Source: G963662905 sp963676415 (GTDB lineage Bacteria > Bacteroidota > Bacteroidia > Bacteroidales > WRLA01). From it: a stretch of 64,000 nt of DNA. Position 1 is the first letter of the stretch. Each line of letters starts with the position of its first letter. The translations under genes were made by a program, and so were the position numbers. Below are positions 1 through 7,106 of this stretch, in pieces. The DNA lies in contig OY781097.1 of the NCBI GenBank assembly GCA_963676415.1, positions 2,790,001-2,854,000 of the forward strand, given 5' to 3'. The notes beneath the pieces are model-generated. The model made no database searches and was not told the origin of the DNA. It saw only the letters and a program-made list of their open reading frames with translations.

Positions 1-2139
1 TTTTTGAGCTTCAACTATTCCGGTACAGGCATCAATAGTTACTTTAATGCGGTCATTGGACGAAAGTTCACATCCTTCTGTTTGATATGCGTTTAGGGTC
101 AGATAAACCTGGCCGTTAGTTATATCCTGTGCGCCGGGCGTATAAGTGCTTTCCAGGATGTACGGATCATCAAAACTGCCGTCGCCGGATGTCCTCCAGT
201 AAACGGAATCAGCATCTTCAATGGTGGCTGTGGTTTCCAAAACATTGTAGGTGCAAATAAGGGTATCCGTTCCGGCCGAAACCAGGGGTGCACCCTGAAT
301 GCTGAGTTTCAGTGAGTCTATAGCATCTTGCCCTTCCAGGTATCCTTCTGCGCTTATATAAAGTTTTACTTCCCCATTGATGATGTCCTGAGCACCACGC
401 AGATAACGGGCATTAAGGCTGAATTCATCAACAAATGAGCCGTCGCCTGAGCTTGTCCATTGAACTTCTTTGATATTTGCTCCGGTAGCCTGTGCTTCAA
501 AAGGTTCATTGATGCAAACACTGGCATCATCACCGGCGATAACCCAGGGAGCCAATGGGGGCAGGAAGTTAAAGGAAGCGATTTTTGTTTTCCATCCGCC
601 GCGCATATATTCATTGGTTACCCAAAAAGTGCTGTCGTCCAGAGGATCAATAGAAATTTTGCTGTAATCGCCCCAGCGGTTGATGCTGCTTTGAGAGCTT
701 TTGCCATCAGCGACTTCGATTTCCATTTGATCCAATGTGCCTAATGGGGCATTTGCAGAACGTCCAACATATCTTAATGAAGGATAGGCTTCATATCCGG
801 AAACAGAAAAACCAATAGCAATTTCTTCATTACCGTTCATGGCAATACTGCCCATCCAGCGGTTTTGATCATCCGGCGCATAAGTGCTTTGTTGGCGGAT
901 GTACCAACCGCTATTGTCATTGTCGTTGCGGAACTCATACCAGCGGATCCCGGCCAGACCGGCACCATTGGTATTTACAGTATGGTTCACTACCATGCAC
1001 TGATGTGTGCCAAAATTGCGGTACTGAAGCCGGTACATTAAACGTGTGCTTAAAGCTTCGAGGCGTGTTCCTGTTCCGGGCTGCTGAATGCACTGTGTTC
1101 GTGGTGCTTCGCAAAGGTAGGGATTGAATGGTTCTGTATAAAGCGTAAAAGCGGGTTCAAATGTAGAGTTCGCCGTATTTTCCCAATCAGCATGGAATGC
1201 CCAGAAAACAATAGCATCTTCATTGTCAAATTCATCGTCTTTGCCATAAGCAAAATAATTGGGCAAAGTATCCGGCGGCATTGTGCCATCTGCATCTGCA
1301 GGCATCATGCTCCAGGGGGCACTTCCTTCAGGCAAATCAAATAAAATCATTTGTGCATCGGGATCGCCGGCAAGCATAGCATCACGCTCAAAGGCAGCTG
1401 CTGCTACCCGGCGGTATTCGCCAAACATATTGAAAGATGCGTAGTAGCCATCGTGCCAGATACCGAATTTTGGATAATCATTGAATGCCGGAAATTCAAA
1501 AGCATATTGATAATATGCACCCAGCGGATCGCCGGTTTCTGAAATGGCAATCAGTTCCCAGTAGGTTCCATTGGATGTGTTTACGGCAAATTGTGAAAGC
1601 ATCCACCGATCGGCTTCTTCATCGTATAATATGATTGGATCACCATCGTTGGTGCCGGTCCAGGGACCGATAAACCCGTTCCAAAGTGTGGAATTATCAA
1701 CAGGGCCATATATTTTGTTCCCCTGTCTGTCCCAAATGGCAAAACTTAAATTAATCATCTGGACATAATGGTTTAGTCCAATATCGCCATCAGTATCTGG
1801 AGGATAAACTCCGTTTACATTGGCTATTCCTTCGAAATTGAGCATGGGGCCACGTTGCCGGTTTTGCCCGAAATCATCCTGCAAAACAGGATCATAGCCT
1901 TTGGGCTGGGCGTCCGGGTTCATTTTTGAAAAATCTGTTTCCTTGTGCCGGTTTTCGATAAGATTGTCTTTCCAGCTTCGGTCGCGCTCGCCAGGAAGAA
2001 TAACCGGCATATTGCGCAATTCCTGCGTCTTTCGGAAATAACTTGCTTTTTTTGTGCTGGATTTTTGTGCTAAAGCAGGAGCTGTTAAGATGCTCAGCAC
2101 AATGAGCATCGGGGACAGTAATTTTAAAAATGATTTCAT
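1..2139 (-). CDS. Large secreted protein with Ig-like repeats, partial (C-terminus outside window)
   Basis: The minus-strand frame from ATG at 2139 stays open to base 1, giving 713 codons and no stop, so the gene continues past the window edge. It opens with a signal peptide (MKSFLKLLSPMLIVLSILTAPALAQ region). Residues of about 85-480 form a conserved-looking module with GVYPPDTDGDIGLNHYVQM and WNGFIGPWTGTNDGDP, seen in large Bacteroidota extracellular proteins. From about residue 540 there are tandem modules of roughly 90 residues sharing W(R/T)(T/S)SGDGSF and GAQDI(I/T)NG, which resemble PKD/Ig-like beta-sandwich repeats. Such proteins usually end in a T9SS sorting domain, but that end is not visible here. 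The exact function is unknown. A secreted or surface role is inferred from the signal peptide and repeats. Confidence 0.75.
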   Translation of the reverse strand, partial: MKSFLKLLSPMLIVLSILTAPALAQKSSTKKASYFRKTQELRNMPVILPGERDRSWKDNLIENRHKETDFSKMNPDAQPKGYDPVLQDDFGQNRQRGPMLNFEGIANVNGVYPPDTDGDIGLNHYVQMINLSFAIWDRQGNKIYGPVDNSTLWNGFIGPWTGTNDGDPIILYDEEADRWMLSQFAVNTSNGTYWELIAISETGDPLGAYYQYAFEFPAFNDYPKFGIWHDGYYASFNMFGEYRRVAAAAFERDAMLAGDPDAQMILFDLPEGSAPWSMMPADADGTMPPDTLPNYFAYGKDDEFDNEDAIVFWAFHADWENTANSTFEPAFTLYTEPFNPYLCEAPRTQCIQQPGTGTRLEALSTRLMYRLQYRNFGTHQCMVVNHTVNTNGAGLAGIRWYEFRNDNDNSGWYIRQQSTYAPDDQNRWMGSIAMNGNEEIAIGFSVSGYEAYPSLRYVGRSANAPLGTLDQMEIEVADGKSSQSSINRWGDYSKISIDPLDDSTFWVTNEYMRGGWKTKIASFNFLPPLAPWVIAGDDASVCINEPFEAQATGANIKEVQWTSSGDGSFVDEFSLNARYLRGAQDIINGEVKLYISAEGYLEGQDAIDSLKLSIQGAPLVSAGTDTLICTYNVLETTATIEDADSVYWRTSGDGSFDDPYILESTYTPGAQDITNGQVYLTLNAYQTEGCELSSNDRIKVTIDACTGIVEAQK

Positions 2140-2320
2140 TAGTAAATGCTTAATGGAATTTTGTTTTTGGTCTGCAATATTAACAAACTTTGTCCAATTA
2201 AGTTTGTGTAAAGTTGCTCAACTTGCAAACAGCAAAAGGAACCCGAAGGCTCCTTGGTTTTAATCTTGTTAGGGGTCAGTAGATAAGTACATAGAATGAT
2301 ATATATCCGTGAATAAATAT

Positions 2321-2492
2321 ATTTCTCCTCTACCGAAGCTTCCGTAGAGGAGAAATAACTGTTTATTAACTATTTGGGCAAAGGCGGCGAGGACTCATTA
2401 TAATTTTTTTTGTGTCCTCGCCGATTGAAAACAACAAAAGGTCATTTCGACAGGAAGCTCATAGCGAAGCGAAGAGCTGTAAGGAGAAATCT
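2321..2492. repeat. Cluster of three hairpin-forming repeats in the 2140-2647 gene-free stretch
   Basis: Three inverted repeats lie in tandem. At 2321-2356 there are 13-bp arms (ATTTCTCCTCTAC and its complement) around a GAAGCTTC core. At 2385-2423 there are 10-bp arms CGGCGAGGAC/GTCCTCGCCG around a T-rich loop. At 2441-2492 there is an imperfect element starting GTCATTTCGAC and ending GGAGAAATCT. The last resembles a dispersed intergenic repeat common in Bacteroidota. None has the clean U-tract of a standard terminator, though the first two could end transcription of the flanking minus-strand gene. The rest of 2140-2647 shows nothing else that can be supported. Confidence 0.55.
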
Positions 2493-2647
2493 ATGTTGTG
2501 CAATAACAAATCGTTATCGTTTTTATGATTTGCCAAAACTAATATTCACTTACATACTGACCTCTGAATCTTGTTTTTAAAAGATCTTCAGTTTTATGCC
2601 TGACGGTTGTCATCCCGTACAAACATTCTTGAGATTTTAGGTGGAAT

Positions 2648-4207
2648 CTATTCCGGGTCTTCTTTGCCAGCAACCCAAACCCATTCTTTATCCAAACTTC
2701 GGTTGCGGTAATGTCGGTTTAAAAACATATGACTGATGCTTTGATCTGTGATAACTTTTATGCCCTTGGGTACCAAAATGTTGATGCGCAAGCTTTGGTC
2801 GCGCCAATGAAATTTTTCAGGCACACTGAAATAGTCACTCAACTCAATGGTATTGTCTTTTACGGTCATATTATATTCAATACTCTCAGCAATTTTCAAA
2901 GCATGTAAGTGGGATTTTCCATCCGATCGACCGGAATATTTGATATGTACAAGACTATCAGGGGATTCATTGTATTTAATTCTCGGAGAACCGATTATCA
3001 GGTCTTCACCCTGTTGGCAGATGCGATCATAGTCACTGGCAAATAAAATGTCTTCTCCATTGGTACAGGGGCTTATTTTTTTTCCTGAAGTGACATATAA
3101 TATTGTGTTTTCGGGTTTAAAATTTTCTTCATGCAATACTGTGCTTGCTGAGTCATTAAAGGAAACGCCAGCCATTATGCCGAGAATAATTCCGGTTAAT
3201 AATGCTGCAAGCCAAATGTAGAGCATGGGAAGACCAAGGAAGTCGCTGGGAAGTTTTTTTCGGGTCATTAGTCTTAAACCGCTCCATATCAAAGCGATAA
3301 TTGGAATTATGAGAACAATGATGCCCGAAAGCAATGCAAGGAAATAAGCTCCTCCTTTCCCATAAATCATTTTCAGGAATGATGGAAGGGAGAAATATAT
3401 GTACTCATTATCGCTTGGGAATACACCAATGTTTGGGCCAAACATGCCCACAATCATACCGATAATCAAACTGATTCCCAGGATCATCAATATAAGTCCA
3501 ATGATAATTTTCAAGGCTTTGAAGATGAGTATCACGCCTTTCCAGATGGTGGTCAGAATTGCTCCTCCTACAGCGAGAACTTTATCAAAAAAGTCTTTTA
3601 ATTCCTGATTATCGGAATTTATTCCGCCCAGATTTTCTCCAATTTGCTGAAATTCATTGCGGAAACTTGCTTCAATATTATCGATGGTGACCCTTTTCCC
3701 ACGCATTTCCAGTTTTTCAGCTGTAGTGCGGGCTGCGGGAATTACAAGCCAGAGAATGGGATAGAGCAAAAAGCCCAGTCCAAAGAACAATAAAATTACA
3801 AAACCCAGTCGGAACCAAACCGGATCCGTTTTAAAATAGGCGGCAAGACCTGCTGCAACACCACCAAGCAGTTTGTTGTCAAGATCGCGGTACATCCGTT
3901 TGGATGTAGGTTCGTATGGTTTTTCATGGATATCTTCATCCTCTTCGGAGCTGATCTGGTCGGGCGATCCCATTTGTTCAATAATATTGCTGATATCCAC
4001 AAGATTGACAACCTGCTTGCTGTCTGTTATTTTTTCTTGCATCAGCTCAGCAATGCGCGCTTCGATATCCGCAATTATTTCATCACTGCCCGGATCATTG
4101 CTGAAATGATTTTTAAGGCTCAGCATATAGGCATTAAGCCTTTCATAAGCATCCTCATCAATATGGAAAATGATGCCGCAAATATTTATGTCGAATGTCT
4201 TTTTCAT
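2648..4207 (-). CDS. PspC-domain membrane protein
   Basis: 519 aa. Residues 1-90 form a small N-terminal domain of a kind often found before PspC domains in Bacteroidota. It is followed by a PspC domain at about 100-165 (RMYRDLDNKLLGGVAAGLA, then a hydrophobic pair). Several further membrane segments follow at about 210-350, and a C-terminal periplasmic part of about 150 residues. PspC proteins are associated with envelope-stress responses. The gene starts 2 bp after the padR stop codon, so the two form an operon. PadR-PspC pairs of this kind usually mean that the regulator controls its own operon. The specific ligand or partner cannot be read from the sequence. Confidence 0.85.
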   Translation of the reverse strand: MKKTFDINICGIIFHIDEDAYERLNAYMLSLKNHFSNDPGSDEIIADIEARIAELMQEKITDSKQVVNLVDISNIIEQMGSPDQISSEEDEDIHEKPYEPTSKRMYRDLDNKLLGGVAAGLAAYFKTDPVWFRLGFVILLFFGLGFLLYPILWLVIPAARTTAEKLEMRGKRVTIDNIEASFRNEFQQIGENLGGINSDNQELKDFFDKVLAVGGAILTTIWKGVILIFKALKIIIGLILMILGISLIIGMIVGMFGPNIGVFPSDNEYIYFSLPSFLKMIYGKGGAYFLALLSGIIVLIIPIIALIWSGLRLMTRKKLPSDFLGLPMLYIWLAALLTGIILGIMAGVSFNDSASTVLHEENFKPENTILYVTSGKKISPCTNGEDILFASDYDRICQQGEDLIIGSPRIKYNESPDSLVHIKYSGRSDGKSHLHALKIAESIEYNMTVKDNTIELSDYFSVPEKFHWRDQSLRINILVPKGIKVITDQSISHMFLNRHYRNRSLDKEWVWVAGKEDPE

Positions 4208-4209
4208 CT

Positions 4210-4554
4210 TTATTTGGATTTTGTTTCGTGGTTTTTTCTGATTTGCTCAATGGAATTGCTCAATTCGTCCCAGCTGCCGAATAATTCTGTCAGGAGCTTG
4301 CTTCCATTTTCTGTGATGTTGTAATACTTCCGGGGTGGCCCTGATTTGGATTCTTCCCAACGATAGCTGAGATAACCATCATTTTTGAGGCGGGTGAGCA
4401 GGGGATAGAGTGTTCCTTCCACAACCAGCAGTTTTGCGTCTTTCATCTCAGCGATGATGTCAGATGCATACGCATCGCGCTTGCGGATCACAGAAAGAAT
4501 GCACATCTCCAAGATGCCTTTCCGCATTTGTGCTTTTGCTTTTTCTGATTTCAT
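4210..4554 (-). CDS. PadR-family transcriptional regulator
   Basis: 114 aa, the usual size for a short PadR protein. It is a winged-helix DNA-binding domain with the family signature ILSVIRKRDAYASDIIAEM, then VEGTLYPLLTRLKNDGYL and the wing segment SGPPRKYYNIT. The short C-terminal helix mediates dimerisation in this family. It is the first gene of the operon with the PspC protein. A promoter with an overlapping palindrome lies about 160-200 bp upstream (4712-4752), which suggests autoregulation. The effector is unknown. Confidence 0.9.
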   Translation of the reverse strand: MKSEKAKAQMRKGILEMCILSVIRKRDAYASDIIAEMKDAKLLVVEGTLYPLLTRLKNDGYLSYRWEESKSGPPRKYYNITENGSKLLTELFGSWDELSNSIEQIRKNHETKSK

Positions 4555-4711
4555 AAGTACTTCGTTTTCATGGATAATTTTTATTATTGTTTCTGTCCAT
4601 AATGTCTCACGAAGTTTCGGGACTCCTTGTTCCCAGCAAAAGAAATGCCTTAACCTCGAACATTCTGAACCAGAAACACGGCTTTATGTACAAGAACTTG
4701 GTAATCTGCTG

Positions 4712-4752
4712 CAAAGGTAAAGTATTTTTATGGTACTATGCAATGCATACTA
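4712..4752 (-). promoter_or_regulatory. Candidate padR promoter with overlapping palindromic operator
   Basis: On the minus strand TACCTTTG (4719-4712) fits the Bacteroidota -7 box TAnnTTTG. A TTG at 4743-4741, 21 bp upstream, fits the -33 box. Overlapping the -33 box is TACTATGCA-A-TGCATACTA (4734-4752), a 19-bp near-perfect inverted repeat with 8 of 9 arm positions matching. PadR proteins bind palindromes over their own promoters, so this is a plausible autoregulatory operator. This is an inference from position and symmetry. Confidence 0.5.
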
Positions 4753-4813
4753 CTAAATTTTTTAAAATAATTTGTTAAACCAGATAGTATATGGTTTGCT
4801 TTTTGGATTTAAT

Positions 4814-5095
4814 ATGTTGGTAGTTATCTGGTTATCAATGTGTTTGGCCTTTTTGGTTTTCCTCTTGCTGCGCACTTGGGAGGACGCTCCTTTCTCCAAA
4901 TTCTTTGTAAATGGGAAATATGAGCGTCCTCCTGAACATCCCGAAGTTTCGGGAGACATTATGGACAGATTGCGCCAAGCAAAGCCCGTGAAAAGGGGAT
5001 CAGTATCGTTCTTTGAAACTTTTCATCAGAAGCCAGTAGGTAACCAAACCTACCCGGGAAAGCCTAACCAGCACCCGGAACCGAGTGTTGCGTAG
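4814..5095 (+). other. Doubtful small ORF (93 codons) running into the group II intron
   Basis: From ATG 4814 the frame encodes a hydrophobic N-terminus (MLVVIWLSMCLAFLVFLLL) followed by a basic, proline-rich tail. Two features argue against a real gene. The sequence contains an 11-bp inverted repeat (4879-4889 with 4922-4932) and the palindrome TCCCGAAGTTTCGGGA (4939-4954), both typical of intergenic repeats. Its last codons also lie in or beside the intron 5' end. It may be a gene start cut by the intron, or chance. A TTG start at 4772 is also possible. Confidence 0.2.
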
Positions 5096-5618
5096 TTGTC
5101 AGAAATGGTAGCACGAAGCGTACACAGGGAGTACAAAAGCCGGGTATTAAGCCTCGAAAATAATGTTAACGACAGGGTTTTCACATTTCTGTCTGTGGGA
5201 ACAGAAGTACAGTAGCCGTTAAGGTAAGGATACTGTACCCGTCCGGGGTCTTGGATCTTGGCAGATGTACAAACGGTTTCTACGGGAACTTGGGAGAGCC
5301 TCCCACCTCCAATCGGACAGCGGCAACAACGGGCAAGCTGCAAACAAAAGCCCGGGCCATGTCAGGTACGTATTGCCACCAGACAAGGCGCAAAGGAAAA
5401 AGGCAATACCGCAATTGGTATCCGAAGCCGAGGGGAACCGAAGGTCAGGAGACGGGTGAAGGCAGTCTTAGCATCCCCATAGTACCGATAGAAACCTGGT
5501 GAATTAATCCCATAAGAGCCAGGGAGTAGGGAAGGGAAAACTTATCGAAAAAAAAAACGCGATAAGGGATGCCTCAATATTGGGTTTGTAGTTTAGAAAC
5601 ATTAAGTGTACCAGAGAC

Positions 5619-6914
5619 ATGGAAGAAATGTCAACCGTTGAGCTGCAAATAGCAGAACGGGCAAAGAAATTCAAAGGAGAACCACTGACCAACCTAAGTC
5701 AGTTTATAACCAGCGAAATGCTGTACAAAGAGTTTATGAACCTCAATAAGTACAGTTCGGCAGGCATAGACAAACAAGATTGGTTTGATTATTCCAGGGA
5801 AACGTCCGGGCGCTTGCCGGAGTTGATTACCCAGTTTAAGTCAGGGCGCTATAAAGCGCCACCTGTAAGACGGGTTTACATACCGAAAGGGAAAACTGAA
5901 AAGCGTCCGTTGGGTATCCCAACAATAGAGGATAAGGTACTTCAGTCAGCAGTGCGCCGGGTACTGGAGCCTGTTTACGAAGGGATGTTCAAGGACTTTT
6001 CGTATGGGTTCCGGCCAAAACGATCGTGCCATCAGGCCATAGGGTATATGTTCCAGAAAGTAAGCTTTGAAGGGATGCATTACATAATAGATGCGGACAT
6101 ACAAAACTACTTTGGTAGCATTGACCATGGCCAGTTGCGGGAATTTCTTGACCACCGGGTGAAAGATGGGAAAGTTCGTAAAATGCTGGATAAATGGCTC
6201 AAAGCAGGGATTCTTGAGGATGGAACATTAAGTTATCCAAAAGAAGGGACACCCCAAGGGGGAATAGTGTCCCCACTGCTGAGCAATATCTCCCTGCATT
6301 ATGTTTTGGATGAATGGTTTTCGGAAGTTATCCAACCCCTTTTGACAGGCAAGAGTTTTATAGTTCGTTACGCCGATGACTTTGTACTTGGTTTTGAAAA
6401 CGCAGAAGATGCAAACCGTGTAATGAAAGTATTGCCCAAACGGTTTTCAAAGTACTATCTGCGTTTGCACCCGGGAAAGACCCGGACCGTAAACCTGAAC
6501 AAGCCGGAACGTGGAAACCGGAGTTTTGATTTTCTCGGTTTTACCCATTATATCGGGGCAAGCCGAAAAGGATACCCGGTACTCAAACGCAAGACGAGCA
6601 AGAAGAAATACTCAAACTCGCTCACAAGGATAGGTGAATGGATAAAACGCAACAGGCATGAGCGGATCAAGAATATAATCTTAGAGTTGAATGTCAAATT
6701 GCGTGGTTATTACAATTACTATGGGATAACCTTTAATTCCCGGAGGCTGGCCAGCTACTACCACCAGGTAAAAGCCATGTTGCATAAATGGCTGAACAGG
6801 CGTGGCGGCAAGCAGAACTGGCCATGGGAACGGTTCACCAAGTTGTTAAACGGCAGTCAGCCATTGCTTAAACCAAGAATTTATCATTCCTATGTTTCAG
6901 CGAAACCAAATTGA
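5619..6914 (+). CDS. ltrA: Group II intron reverse transcriptase/maturase
   Basis: 431 aa. Reverse transcriptase blocks are all present: RPLGIPTIEDKVLQ (about 96-109), YGFRPKRSCHQA (129-140), the catalytic IIDADIQNYF (156-165), GTPQGGIVSPLLSN (210-223) and the catalytic YADD at 251-254, then the thumb and the GIIM maturase domain (LNVKLRGYYNYYG). The protein ends at about WERFTKLLNGSQPLLKPRIYHSY with no HNH endonuclease domain. Such En-minus proteins splice and reverse-splice their intron and use other routes for target priming. Start ATG 5619 is followed by a second possible ATG at 5628. All core motifs are intact, so activity is likely. Confidence 0.95.
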   Translation: MEEMSTVELQIAERAKKFKGEPLTNLSQFITSEMLYKEFMNLNKYSSAGIDKQDWFDYSRETSGRLPELITQFKSGRYKAPPVRRVYIPKGKTEKRPLGIPTIEDKVLQSAVRRVLEPVYEGMFKDFSYGFRPKRSCHQAIGYMFQKVSFEGMHYIIDADIQNYFGSIDHGQLREFLDHRVKDGKVRKMLDKWLKAGILEDGTLSYPKEGTPQGGIVSPLLSNISLHYVLDEWFSEVIQPLLTGKSFIVRYADDFVLGFENAEDANRVMKVLPKRFSKYYLRLHPGKTRTVNLNKPERGNRSFDFLGFTHYIGASRKGYPVLKRKTSKKKYSNSLTRIGEWIKRNRHERIKNIILELNVKLRGYYNYYGITFNSRRLASYYHQVKAMLHKWLNRRGGKQNWPWERFTKLLNGSQPLLKPRIYHSYVSAKPN

Positions 6915-6982
6915 GAGGAACCGTATGCGGGAAATCCGCTCGTACGGGTCTGCGGGGGAGCGGCGAAGTAATGAGCCGCTCT
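6913..6982 (+). ncRNA. Group II intron domains V and VI
   Basis: Directly after the reverse transcriptase stop is a 34-nt domain V-like hairpin with a GAAA tetraloop (stem ATGCGG/CCGCTCG, lower stem CCGTA/TACGG). A domain VI-like stem GAGCGGC/GCCGCTC with an unpaired A beside it follows. The base of domain V reads GAACCG, where many introns have an AGC catalytic triad. The triad register is therefore uncertain. Confidence 0.6.
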
Positions 6983-7106
6983 ACCCGGAAATTAATTAAG
7001 AATCAACTTAAGCCGGCCATAGTCAAAAACAAATCACCTGAGCACATCCAGGCGCGAACCAATTTCAACCAATCTTTACAATGCAATTTATTGCGGCAGT
7101 TTGCGC

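Larger units (their letters stand above)
5084..6996 (+). mobile_element. Group II intron (boundaries approximate)
   Basis: A structured leader of about 530 nt precedes the intron-encoded protein at 5619-6914. It includes CATCCCCATAGTACCGATAG near 5472, a sequence typical of the domain I-III region. Downstream of the ORF lies a domain V hairpin at about 6918-6951 (CCGTATGCGG GAAA CCGC-type stem with CGTACGGG). A domain VI-like stem GAGCGGC/GCCGCTC follows at 6958-6981, with an unpaired A next to the 3' arm. The 5' end is placed near GTGTTGCG at 5084 by analogy to the GTGYG consensus and is not certain. The 3' end is near CTACCCGG at 6980-6996. The element sits between two minus-strand genes, so it interrupts no obvious coding sequence. 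Confidence 0.75.
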
